Of a stretch of DNA of 64,000 nucleotides, positions 51,672-60,094 are shown piece by piece. Every line of letters begins with the position of its first letter. Position 1 is the first letter of the stretch. The DNA comes from Chitinophagales bacterium. GTDB taxonomy: Bacteria > Bacteroidota > Bacteroidia > Chitinophagales > BACL12. The notes under the pieces are model-generated. The model saw only the letters and a program-made list of their open reading frames with translations. It did not search any database and was not told the DNA's origin. The translations under genes and the position numbers were made by a program. The stretch spans positions 602,575-666,574 of the forward strand of contig JACJXO010000001.1 of assembly GCA_020636645.1 (NCBI GenBank). Direction: 5' to 3'.

Positions 51672-52217
51672 ATGAAAAGGACTATCACACATGCGGGTCT
51701 CATTTTGATGCTGCTTTTTACTGCAGCAACCAATGTGCTTGTGGCTCAGGAACTGGAAAACCTGATGGCCATGAATACAGATAAGCCTGCTGCTAATAAC
51801 CACTCTGCTATCCTGCACACGGATGGAAATGACGGTCTTACCAGATCTGACGAAGTCATCGTTTCCAGTTATTTCACCCTGGCCGGACAATTTATTCGTC
51901 CATACATGGTGGTCACCAACGACGGTGTTTCCTTTGACCCTGTATTACTTAATGGTCAGCAGCAAGCCAGTTTCAGGTTTGAAAATGACCACGTAGAATA
52001 CGTGACCGGTGGCAAGACCTATCGCCTCGACATCTCATCCATCAACCAGTTACAGAACCGGAATGGTAACTGCCTCGTGACAGGCAAGATCGAGATCAAG
52101 GTGGATGCTACCAAAATTGATGGTGAAAAAGTGAATGAAGTGGGCGTTTTCATCGACCACGAGAACCATATCTCTTTTATTAAGATCGGCAAGGCAGAGT
52201 ACTATCTCGAGCCCTGA
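51672..52217 (+). CDS. Small secreted protein of unknown function
   Basis: 181 residues from the ATG at 51672. The signal peptide has a basic N-terminus (MKRTITH), a hydrophobic core and an LVAQ cleavage region. The mature part is predominantly beta with no recognised domain: VIVSSYFTLAGQFIRPYMVV, YRLDISSINQL and a repeated V-x-V-D-A pattern. A Leu/Glu/Asn-rich start (ELENLMAMNTDKPAANNHS) precedes the fold. A strong terminator follows the stop, so it is probably monocistronic. Confidence 0.72.
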   Translation: MKRTITHAGLILMLLFTAATNVLVAQELENLMAMNTDKPAANNHSAILHTDGNDGLTRSDEVIVSSYFTLAGQFIRPYMVVTNDGVSFDPVLLNGQQQASFRFENDHVEYVTGGKTYRLDISSINQLQNRNGNCLVTGKIEIKVDATKIDGEKVNEVGVFIDHENHISFIKIGKAEYYLEP

Positions 52218-52242
52218 TACGATTTATCTGATCATGACGAAA

Positions 52243-52268
52243 AAGTCCCGCTCCTCCGGGACTTTTTT
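52243..52268 (+). terminator. Rho-independent terminator after the 181-residue secreted protein
   Basis: AAGTCCCG (52243-52250) pairs with CGGGACTT (52257-52264), loop CTCCTC, followed by six T. Confidence 0.88.
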
Positions 52269-52296
52269 ATGTTATGTAGCGGAAGACCCCGACAGC

Positions 52297-52431
52297 CACT
52301 CACTCTCACTCTCAATTACTCCCACTCCCTCTCACACTCACACTCAATCGCTCCCACTCCCACTCCCACTCCCACTCTCACTCACTCTCACTCCCACTCC
52401 CTCTCTCCCTCCCACTCAATCTCTCCTGCTC
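52297..52431. repeat. CT-rich microsatellite of CACTCC/CACTCT units
   Basis: About 135 bp of imperfect tandem hexamer-like units (CTCACT, CCCACT and variants), all pyrimidine except single A residues. It reaches into the 3' end of the lysoplasmalogenase gene, whose stop at 52416-52418 lies inside it. Short ORFs read through it are artefacts. Confidence 0.9.
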
Positions 52432-53075
52432 CAAACCAGTCCCTGTACGATCAGATATTGCGCTAGTGCATAGGTACTCATGATGGCAATGGAAGCATAT
52501 CTGATGGTCTCATGAAAGGTATTCCATGCGATCAGCGAATCACTGATAATGAACAGTATGGCTCCTGCAGCAACTGTACTGAATGAGATCGCTGTCGTTC
52601 CCCTATATCTGTGCAGTGCAAACACCAGCATCAAAGTGATGACCACTGCGTATGCCAGCACAGGTATGCGCATCTCTCCCAGCCCGGGCCAGACCGTATA
52701 GAGCAAAAAGAATACATATGCAGCAACCGGAACCAGCCACCACCACACCAGCTTTCCCCCCTGCTGCAGCTTGCTGAAAGTGAACATATAGAACAGATGC
52801 CCGAGCAGGAAGGACGCCAGTCCGAACAGAAAGAAATTATCCTGTCCGCCACTGAACTGCAATAGAACATCTCCCATCCAGCACCAGAATAAGGCGATCA
52901 GTAGCAAGGGAGTCCTGACCAGACCTCTGTTCAGCCATACCAGCAATGCCAGCTCCGGCATGAGCAGTACCTTGCTGATGAAAATGCCATTTTCTTTCCC
53001 GGCCGCCAGCAGTACCAGGTGAACTGCCGCCGTCATCAGATAGACATTGATGAGCCAGGATGCTTTTGTTTTCAT
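52416..53075 (-). CDS. Lysoplasmalogenase, YhhN/TMEM86 family
   Basis: 219 residues with seven or eight membrane helices. YhhN-family features: LPELALLVWLNRG near residue 38, LFWCWMGDVLLQF near 62 with the conserved Asp, FLLGHLFYMFTF, and FIISDSLIAWNTF near 175 with the second conserved Asp. The enzyme cleaves the vinyl ether bond of lysoplasmalogens. The C-terminal codons fall in the CT-rich microsatellite, so slippage there would change only the tail. Confidence 0.85.
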   Translation of the reverse strand: MKTKASWLINVYLMTAAVHLVLLAAGKENGIFISKVLLMPELALLVWLNRGLVRTPLLLIALFWCWMGDVLLQFSGGQDNFFLFGLASFLLGHLFYMFTFSKLQQGGKLVWWWLVPVAAYVFFLLYTVWPGLGEMRIPVLAYAVVITLMLVFALHRYRGTTAISFSTVAAGAILFIISDSLIAWNTFHETIRYASIAIMSTYALAQYLIVQGLVWSRRD

Positions 53076-53570
53076 GTGGTTTATCGTTTAAGAAGTGCTT
53101 TAGAGGTTTCCTGATCTGAAATTCAGATCAACCTGGCAGTCAAAATATATTATTCATCAAGTAATAACCAAATTAAAATTCAATGCTTTCTCCAATAATT
53201 AACTTCGATACCTTTTGAAGCGCAAAAGGTATCACCAAAACGCTTTCCCCCGACGAAGGTGCTCATGCGACCCCGCAACGCATCCTGTGGCGCCTGGCAT
53301 TCCTCATCGCAACAGCTGCCCGTAAAATCGTGCTTCAGAAATGACAACGCTTCGATTACCCGTCAGACTGGCGATTCAGAACGCTAAGCAAGACCATGCC
53401 CTCTGGATGCTCCTGCCCTCGCACTGCCGTCGGGGGAAGCCGTTCCTTTGCGATCTCAGCCAATTTGTTTCTTTTTCCACCTGCGTTACATACCTGAAAC
53501 CTTCCAAACAAAAAACGGTTGGCCACCATTTCATATCAAATGCTATAGTTCGTCGATTTTTTGTTCTTAT
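53076..53570. other. Intergenic region without a convincing gene; possible gene relic
   Basis: The part 53200-53400 is more GC-rich than its edges. On the minus strand one frame is open for about 60 codons down to a TGA near 53190, with a Cys- and charge-rich reading (for example SCCDEECQAPQDALRGRM) but no start codon or known domain. It may be a decayed fragment or a dispersed element. The plus-strand frame 53341-53574 looks like a shadow. No terminator or promoter is clear. Confidence 0.35.
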
Positions 53571-54779
53571 TTAATTAGACCTGGAATCCCTAAATAACAC
53601 GGGCCAGCATAGTAGCGACAACAACATGATGCCGGTGGTTATTCCTGCAGCTAACATCTGTCCGCTGCACCACCAGATCACAACAGGCGTGGCCAACAGA
53701 CGTATGCCTTCTGCCAGGAATGCGAGGCGCTGTTTCTCCAGTATCAATCCCATAGCTGTGATGGACCATAATACCATGGCAGCTGCCAGCAACTGCTGCC
53801 GGATATTCAATTCCTCCAGCGAAAACAAAAAGAAGCTGGCACCGCCCAGGATCAGCAGGAAGGAGACCAGCACATAGGCATGCCAGGATGGAGGGATCCT
53901 TACATCGAATTTTTTATTGGTGAGCGGATCTACCGCTTTGGGGAGGATAGGACCTCCCAGTTCCTCCGGCATCCAACCGGGTGCCTGGAACAGGATACCG
54001 AGTTTGTGTCTGATGCCTTTGGCCCGTCCGATGGTGATGGCCATATCTTTCCATATATCCAGTTGCGCCCGCAGAGGATTCCAGGTCTGCAGCGGTGTGG
54101 TGATGCCATAGACCACCTCTTCCTGTTCTTCCTGAAAGGTTCCGAACAGCCTGTCCCAGATGATCAGTGTACCACCATGATTGCGATCTATATAAATGGG
54201 ATTTCTGCCATGATGTACCCGATGGTGACTGGGTGTGTTGAACACATACTCGATGGCCGGATGCAACTTACCGATCATCCTGGTGTGGATCCAGAACTGG
54301 TAGATGGTCTGCCACTGCCCGATGACCACGAACATGAGCGGGTCAAATCCGATCAAAGCCAGCGGCAGATAAAACGCAAAGCTGCCGAACTTCTGAAAAG
54401 CACCTTGTCGCAAAGCCACACTGAGGTTGTACTCTTCACTCTGGTGATGCACCACATGTCCGCCCCACAATACATTCACCTCATGCGCCAGTCGGTGAAA
54501 CCAGTAATAGAAGAGATCAATGCCCAGAAAGAGACCTACCCAGGTGAAGATATTATTGGGGATGGTGTTGATGCGCAATGACTCATACACCCAGATATAG
54601 ATGCCCACCACTATGAGTTTGGCAAAGACACCTGTCACCTGTTCCGTGATCCCCGCATTCAGGTTGCTGATGGCATCGTTCAAACGATAATATCCGGTAT
54701 GCCGCATCCTGTCCACCAGTATCTCCACTCCTATGAGGAGAAAGAAAACCGGAATGGCCAGGATGATGTAGTCTGTCAT
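53571..54779 (-). CDS. Sterol desaturase/fatty acid hydroxylase family protein
   Basis: 402 residues from the ATG at 54779. The frame is open upstream to 54863, but that part would cover the terminator hairpin. Several membrane helices and the diiron His clusters are visible: HRLAHE near 95, HVVHHQSEE near 107, and the late HHRVHHG near 185. An extra C-terminal part (about 300-400) adds four membrane helices. Family enzymes hydroxylate or desaturate lipids, and the alkylglycerol-monooxygenase-like length suggests a lipid substrate. No pathway neighbour is seen. Confidence 0.87.
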   Translation of the reverse strand: MTDYIILAIPVFFLLIGVEILVDRMRHTGYYRLNDAISNLNAGITEQVTGVFAKLIVVGIYIWVYESLRINTIPNNIFTWVGLFLGIDLFYYWFHRLAHEVNVLWGGHVVHHQSEEYNLSVALRQGAFQKFGSFAFYLPLALIGFDPLMFVVIGQWQTIYQFWIHTRMIGKLHPAIEYVFNTPSHHRVHHGRNPIYIDRNHGGTLIIWDRLFGTFQEEQEEVVYGITTPLQTWNPLRAQLDIWKDMAITIGRAKGIRHKLGILFQAPGWMPEELGGPILPKAVDPLTNKKFDVRIPPSWHAYVLVSFLLILGGASFFLFSLEELNIRQQLLAAAMVLWSITAMGLILEKQRLAFLAEGIRLLATPVVIWWCSGQMLAAGITTGIMLLSLLCWPVLFRDSRSN

Positions 54780-54831
54780 AGTTGAAAGTGGAAAGTTAAA
54801 AGTAATAAGCCTTACAGCATAGCAAATAAGA

Positions 54832-54860
54832 ACGGGCGGGCAACTTCGTTGCCCGCCCGT
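54832..54860 (-). terminator. Perfect 13-bp hairpin terminator
   Basis: ACGGGCGGGCAAC (54832-54844) pairs with GTTGCCCGCCCGT (54848-54860) around TTC. It follows the 135-residue lipoprotein gene on the minus strand. The T-run is short (TCTTATTT). Confidence 0.75.
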
Positions 54861-54881
54861 CATGTATATCCAATGCAGATC

Positions 54882-55289
54882 TTACTGCACGGTCACCGTG
54901 AGAGACACCTGCTCATTCAGTCCATCGCGGTTGGTGATGGTAAAGGTCAGGTCGTGGGTATTCCCTGAGGTGGCATCATCGAGGGTGTAGCTCAGATCAT
55001 ACTCATACTCGGTGTCTTCCAGATCTTCTGTATAGATGGTGGATCCCAGCGCACCATTCACAGACTCGGTGATATTGAACTTGATGATAGGATCCTTGGC
55101 CTTCTCGGTCTCTCCTTCCACCCCGATCAGAATGGTGGTACCATCAGCGATCGTAGTATCTGCGCTCACATAGCTGCCTCCGGTCTTGAAGCTGAGCCTG
55201 AGTTCTTCCCCTTCATCTTCTTTGCTGCAAGATGCCAGGAACATGGCGGAAAGAGATAAGGTGCAAAAAAATAATATTGCTTTTTTCAT
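54882..55289 (-). CDS. Small lipoprotein encoded after a TonB-dependent receptor
   Basis: 135 residues from the ATG at 55289, 1 nt after the receptor stop codon. The signal ends in lipobox FLASC. The mature protein is an acidic beta-sandwich-like domain (EDEGEELRLSFKTGGSYVSAD, then ITNRDGLNEQVSLTVTV) resembling immunoglobulin-like or DUF-type surface lipoproteins. Given its coupling to the receptor it may be an accessory ligand-binding lipoprotein at the outer membrane. The ligand is unknown. Confidence 0.78.
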   Translation of the reverse strand: MKKAILFFCTLSLSAMFLASCSKEDEGEELRLSFKTGGSYVSADTTIADGTTILIGVEGETEKAKDPIIKFNITESVNGALGSTIYTEDLEDTEYEYDLSYTLDDATSGNTHDLTFTITNRDGLNEQVSLTVTVQ

Positions 55290-55290
55290 A

Positions 55291-57510
55291 TTAATTGTTT
55301 TTATTTGTTTTATACAAGTGATAAATGAACTGTAGAGAAACATCTCTGCCCATATTGTAGATGTCGTAGTATTTCAACCGCGACATATGATCATAGTACA
55401 ACACATCGAGCAGGTTATTGGCCACCAGTTGCAGCTCCCAGCCGGTCTCCCCTTTGACACGACTTAGCCCCGCGGAGGCCTGTACCAGATGATAACCCGG
55501 TGTGTTTGTCTCTGCCGGGTTGATGAGCTCCTGTGCAAATACATATCGGTCTTTGACAGATCCGAAAAAACGAAACGCACCTGCACTCCGGCTTTCGTAC
55601 CGAATGGATGGTTCCACTGCATTGGCCGGCATATAAGGAAGGTAGGTGCCGTCGTCCAAGCGGCCAACCAGCATCTGTCCGCTGAGACCGAAGGTCCATT
55701 GTTGCCAGGCCTTGCTGATACCAGCTTCCCCTCCGTACAGCAGCGCCGGTGCCTGTACAAATTCTGCCACCGGAAAACCGAACCATTCATAGTCAGCCGG
55801 TTGCAGGTAGATGTAGCCGGAGAAATGGTTGACAAATGCTGCTAGCTCCAGGTCCAGTACGTCGGTATGAAGATGATAGCCTGCATCGGCCTGTATATTC
55901 CTTTCATTCAGCAGTTCAGGATCGCCCAGCTCGTAGGTGTAGGTGCCTTCGTGCAGACCATTGGACGATAATTCAGCCAGGTTCGGTGCACGCACACCAG
56001 TGGCCACGTCCAGTTTCAGTTCCTGCATGGCATCAGGCATCCAGGAAAATCCCAGCATCATATTGCCGAACAAGCGCAGCTGACTGAAGGGGTCAATATC
56101 CTTCTCGTCAGAATTTACCGTAGGTGTCAGCAAGGTGGTGATCTGTCTGGATCCACCGCCGATACCGGCTTCCACCAACCAGTGCTGCTCCATATACCGT
56201 ATGTAACCGGATGAGCTTGCCTCTGCCATCAACGCATCGGGTACGATCTTCCGCCTTCCCAGATTGGTATTGACCTCCCAGGAACTGTTATTCGCCAGGA
56301 TGAACAACCACTTTTCTGTGATGGGTTTATTCCATTTGAGTGCATACTGAAAGGTGGCCAGGTGCATTTGTAAACTGAGCTCTCCGCCACCTTCATCTTC
56401 GGCACGATAGTTCGACTGCACACCAGCGTTAATACGCAGGGTAGATGCATGCAGGTCGAACTTATTGACAGAAGATAAACTATGCAGCATGACCATGTGA
56501 TGCGGACCGGAATACCCACGACTCCACCGCTCATCGGTTTCCATCCTGTAAGGCAGATCAGCGAAGATGAAACCAAATCGGTTGTAGGAACCGTAATAGT
56601 GGTTATCGGAACTGAAATGCTTTTTACGGATACCATATGACAGTTTTGCCTGTACACCATCGGCACGACTGTTGAGTACCCGGTTGCCATCGCCGTCAGT
56701 ATAATCGGCATGACTTTGCACTCCCATCCGCACCCGGCACCAGGTGGAATCGGTCAGCCAGGATTTCCATCCACCTTCCACACCTCCACCCAGCGTATTG
56801 CTGTGCAGGTTGCCTTTCCAATCAGCTGCACCTGCTCCCTGATCAGGCGCTTCTTCTTCCACGATGTTCAGCACACCGCCCACTGCTTCCGTACCATAGA
56901 GCAGTGACAACGGACCCTTGATCACTTCCACCCGGTCAATGCCCATATCCTGCAGACCGAGCCCGTGTTCATCCTGCCATTGCTGGTTGTCAAATCGCAG
57001 GCCTGAGAACAGCACCAGCACCCGGTTGCCGTACAGACCCCGGATGACCGGTTTGGAGATGGCAGGTCCGGTACTCAGCTGAGAGATACCCGGAACAGAA
57101 GCCAGTCCGTCGGCAAGGTTGAACGCACCTGTCTGCGACAATTGCCGCAGGGTGACCGGCGTGATCTGCAGGCTGGTGGAACGGTTGGGGTGCTCATCAT
57201 ACGCCGTGACCAGCACCATGCCCAGTTCAATGGAAGCGGGTTCCATCAGGATGATGAAATGCAGTCTGGCTGCCAGCTCCTGATCCAGCACCAGGGGTTT
57301 GAAACCCGGATGCTCCAGTCTTACCTGTTGGCCGGGAGGAACTGTCCACGGAATGTGACCTGTTGCATCGCTGATCAGTGTATCACCTGCTTCAGTGATC
57401 AGGTGAACCCCTTCAAGAGGAGCTTCCGTATCTCTGTGCAGCACGGTGAGTGATTGCGCCTGCAGGTTTCCTGTGATCAGCATCCATCCCAGCAGTAGCA
57501 TAGTACGCAT
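55291..57510 (-). CDS. TonB-dependent outer-membrane receptor
   Basis: 739 residues with a signal peptide ending at NLQAQ. Residues 20-90 form a carboxypeptidase-regulatory-like beta-sandwich (LTVLHRDTEAPLEGVHLI), as is common in Bacteroidota. The plug domain is about residues 115-225 (PGISQLSTGPAISKPVIRGLYGNRVLVLFSG, then DRVEVIKGPLSLLYGTEAVGGVLNIV). The beta-barrel ends with the aromatic LQFIYHLYK. The substrate may be a metal chelate, vitamin or glycan, and nothing here decides. The operon order is 162-residue protein, receptor, lipoprotein. Confidence 0.92.
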   Translation of the reverse strand: MRTMLLLGWMLITGNLQAQSLTVLHRDTEAPLEGVHLITEAGDTLISDATGHIPWTVPPGQQVRLEHPGFKPLVLDQELAARLHFIILMEPASIELGMVLVTAYDEHPNRSTSLQITPVTLRQLSQTGAFNLADGLASVPGISQLSTGPAISKPVIRGLYGNRVLVLFSGLRFDNQQWQDEHGLGLQDMGIDRVEVIKGPLSLLYGTEAVGGVLNIVEEEAPDQGAGAADWKGNLHSNTLGGGVEGGWKSWLTDSTWCRVRMGVQSHADYTDGDGNRVLNSRADGVQAKLSYGIRKKHFSSDNHYYGSYNRFGFIFADLPYRMETDERWSRGYSGPHHMVMLHSLSSVNKFDLHASTLRINAGVQSNYRAEDEGGGELSLQMHLATFQYALKWNKPITEKWLFILANNSSWEVNTNLGRRKIVPDALMAEASSSGYIRYMEQHWLVEAGIGGGSRQITTLLTPTVNSDEKDIDPFSQLRLFGNMMLGFSWMPDAMQELKLDVATGVRAPNLAELSSNGLHEGTYTYELGDPELLNERNIQADAGYHLHTDVLDLELAAFVNHFSGYIYLQPADYEWFGFPVAEFVQAPALLYGGEAGISKAWQQWTFGLSGQMLVGRLDDGTYLPYMPANAVEPSIRYESRSAGAFRFFGSVKDRYVFAQELINPAETNTPGYHLVQASAGLSRVKGETGWELQLVANNLLDVLYYDHMSRLKYYDIYNMGRDVSLQFIYHLYKTNKNN

Positions 57511-57555
57511 ACTGATAAAATGAAAGTGAAAAAGAAAAAAACCTGAAACTGCAGA

Positions 57556-58044
57556 TCAGCAAACAGGAGGCGGAGGATCAGGCGGGGATGGTTGGATACA
57601 TGGAATGACAGAATCCCATACGATGGCATATTCATTGCCCGCTGCAGGTTCTGTAAGTTGCAATAGCTTGTCTGGATGATCCCATACCTTCCAGTTCTGG
57701 TGAGACACTTTTGTCTGGCTGAAGGATGATGATGCAGTATGGAAAAAACCAGCGATCTGTTCGTTCAGTGATTCCTCTTTCTCATCCTTGTAACATCTGA
57801 TATGGATGGAATCGCCGATGGTTTGCAGGTCGATGACATCATAGCGATCGCCCTGCCAGCTGAATTCTCCTCGTTCTTCCATTTCAGGTACCCGGTTCAC
57901 GTGGAATACCAGGGTGGTAGCATCCTGTTCCTCACTGCGCACGATGCGGCGCATTTCTCTGCGGTGGGCAGATTTCTGCAGGTGCAGCCACGCATACCCC
58001 CCGTAGAAAGGCAGACTTACGCCGGCCAGGATGATCCAGGACAA
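57556..58044 (-). CDS. Small protein with N-terminal membrane helix and Pro-rich, Cys-terminated tail
   Basis: 162 residues if the TTG at 58044 is the start, but the frame stays open upstream to a TACATTTG promoter-like box near 58136-58129, and a longer hydrophobic helix starts before the TTG (Arg-Leu-Leu-Thr-Val-Ala). No ATG is available, so the start is unclear. The body has no known domain. The last ten residues are Pro-rich and end in Val-Cys. The gene lies 45 bp upstream of the TonB receptor, a place often taken in Bacteroidota by small membrane proteins with PP and Cys motifs. Function is unknown. Confidence 0.6.
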   Translation of the reverse strand: MSWIILAGVSLPFYGGYAWLHLQKSAHRREMRRIVRSEEQDATTLVFHVNRVPEMEERGEFSWQGDRYDVIDLQTIGDSIHIRCYKDEKEESLNEQIAGFFHTASSSFSQTKVSHQNWKVWDHPDKLLQLTEPAAGNEYAIVWDSVIPCIQPSPPDPPPPVC

Positions 58045-58232
58045 CGCTACGGTAAGCAGCCTGTTTCGGGAATGATATGCAGTGCGTTCTTTCGTATGGA
58101 CAGATTGAAAGTTGCCTTTCAGCGTTACAAATGTAGTGGACGAGCGCTAAATGCCTGACACAGGATTGTAAGCGATCAGAATGATACAGGCATGTTTCTT
58201 TAATCAGGGAGTACTTACTTAATTTCGTTGCA

Positions 58233-59903
58233 GTGAAATACCTCCACTTTCTTCTTTCATTTTTGCTCCTGATCCCGGCTTATTCCCAGCAGGGGCTGGT
58301 GACCGATCATGCCATGGTGGTGTCCGCCCATCCGGAAGCATCTGCGGTGGGCAGGCAGATCCTGGAGCAGGGAGGCAATGCGGTGGATGCAGCCATCGCC
58401 ACGCAGTTTGCACTGGCAGTGGTCTTTCCCGTGGCGGGGAATATCGGAGGCGGAGGTTTCATGGTGGTGCGATTGCAAAACGGCGAAACCGCCACACTCG
58501 ACTTCCGCGAAAAAGCACCATCCGCAGCCACACGCAATATGTACCTGGACAGCACCGGACAGGTGGACAGAAATGCCATCACGGCCACTCAGCTGGCCTC
58601 TGGTGTACCCGGTTCTGTAGCCGGCATGTGGGAAGCCCATCAGCGCTATGGTTCCCTTCCCTGGGCCATGCTGCTGCAACCTGCTGTTGACCTGGCGGCG
58701 AAAGGATTTCCCGTTACTGAAGCACAGGCGGGTATGCTCAATCGTGCAGGCGAAGATTTCCGCGAAAGAAATACACGCAACACTTATCTGCGCCGGTACG
58801 GCGACTGGCATGCAGGAGATACATTAAAACAAACAGACCTGGCAGCTACGCTGAAACGCATTCAGCTGGAAGGCAGAGACGGATTCTACAAAGGCGAAAC
58901 AGCCCGGCTCATCGTGGAAGAAATGCAGGCAGGTAACGGCATCATTTCTTATGATGACCTGGCAAACTACGATGCTGTGTGGCGGCATCCGCTGCAGTTC
59001 CGCTACCATGAATACACCATCATCTCCATGCCGCCTCCATCCAGTGGTGGCGTGGCGCTTGCACAACTGCTGGGGATGCTGGAACCTTTCGATCTCACTG
59101 CTCTGGGACATAATACACCAGACTACATCCACCTGGTAGCACATGCTGAACAACTGGTCTATGCCGACAGGGCCAAATGGCTGGGTGATCCTGATTTTTA
59201 TCCGGTGCCACAGAACCGGCTGACAGATACCGCATATCTGCATGCCAGGATGGAAGGATTCGATCACACACACGCCACACCATCATCAGACATTGCTGCC
59301 GGTGTACCGGCAGGTTATGAAAGCGAACAGACCACCCACTTCAGCATCGTGGATGCACAGGGCAATGCAGTCAGTCTGACCACAACTTTGAATGATGGAT
59401 ATGGCTCGAAGGTCTTCGTGACCGGTGCAGGTTTTCTTCTCAACAATGAGATGGACGATTTCAGTGCCAAGCCCGGAGAGCCTAATCTGTACGGACTGAT
59501 AGGCGGCGAAGCCAATGCCATTGAAGGCAACAAACGCATGTTGAGCAGCATGACCCCCAGCATCGTATTACAAGGCGACAACCTGTTCATGGTGACCGGC
59601 ACGCCTGGAGGCAGCCGCATCATCACCTCTACCATGCAGAGCATCCTCAACGTTACCGCTTTTGGCATGACCATGCAGGAAAGTGTCAGTGCGCCGAGGT
59701 TCCACCACCAGTGGTTGCCTGATGAGATCCAGTACGAACGGGAAGGACTGTCCACCGCCATCCAGGCATCCTTGAGAAGGCTTGGTTACACCCTGGCTCC
59801 CAAGGCACCCTTCTGTCGTGTAGATGCCATCCTGGTCATACCTGATGGCAGACTGGAAGGCGGTGCAGACCCGCGAGGGGATGATACGGCAGATGGATGG
59901 TGA
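58233..59903 (+). CDS. ggt: Gamma-glutamyltransferase
   Basis: 556 residues from a GTG start. The signal peptide ends near AYSQQ. This secreted N-terminal-nucleophile enzyme hydrolyses glutathione and other gamma-glutamyl peptides after self-cleavage. Seen motifs: MVVSAHPEASAVGRQILEQGGNAVDAAIA and NIGGGGFMVV near the N-terminus, LDFREKAP with the substrate-binding Arg, and EQTTHFSIVDAQGNAVSLTTT, where the first Thr of TTH is the autocleavage site and nucleophile. GTPGGSRIITS provides the Gly pair of the oxyanion region. It is divergent from the TonB receptor operon. Confidence 0.94.
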   Translation: MKYLHFLLSFLLLIPAYSQQGLVTDHAMVVSAHPEASAVGRQILEQGGNAVDAAIATQFALAVVFPVAGNIGGGGFMVVRLQNGETATLDFREKAPSAATRNMYLDSTGQVDRNAITATQLASGVPGSVAGMWEAHQRYGSLPWAMLLQPAVDLAAKGFPVTEAQAGMLNRAGEDFRERNTRNTYLRRYGDWHAGDTLKQTDLAATLKRIQLEGRDGFYKGETARLIVEEMQAGNGIISYDDLANYDAVWRHPLQFRYHEYTIISMPPPSSGGVALAQLLGMLEPFDLTALGHNTPDYIHLVAHAEQLVYADRAKWLGDPDFYPVPQNRLTDTAYLHARMEGFDHTHATPSSDIAAGVPAGYESEQTTHFSIVDAQGNAVSLTTTLNDGYGSKVFVTGAGFLLNNEMDDFSAKPGEPNLYGLIGGEANAIEGNKRMLSSMTPSIVLQGDNLFMVTGTPGGSRIITSTMQSILNVTAFGMTMQESVSAPRFHHQWLPDEIQYEREGLSTAIQASLRRLGYTLAPKAPFCRVDAILVIPDGRLEGGADPRGDDTADGW

Positions 59904-60070
59904 AATTGTTTATTCAGATCTCTGGAATACAGGCCTATTTACTGTTATAAAATTTCATGCAGACCTTCTGTCAGGCAGTAATTCTTTGTACTTTCTACTT
60001 GACATTTCATTTTATTTTCATTAATATTGAAATAAATTCCATCTCTTGAAAACAAGATCCTTCCGCATTA

Positions 60071-60079
60071 CCCCCCCCC
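60071..60079. repeat. Poly-C tract (9 C) at the signal-peptide region of the next gene
   Basis: Nine C in a row lie 16 nt before the annotated TTG start at 60095. With nine C the frame upstream of 60095 has no usable start. With eight C, a TTG at 60046 (or an equivalent start) would join in frame and give a basic n-region (MKTRSFR) followed by a full hydrophobic core. Slippage could therefore switch translation efficiency. Confidence 0.5.
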
Positions 60080-60094
60080 ATTTTTGTTATTAAC

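Noticed and set aside
52135..52473. ORFs rich in Ser, Pro, Thr and His across the CT microsatellite
   Set aside because: The composition follows the tandem repeat. They overlap a terminator and two better genes.
53341..53574. 77-codon plus-strand ORF in the gap before the sterol desaturase gene
   Set aside because: No domain, no start signal, and it runs against a startless minus-strand reading. It is probably noise.
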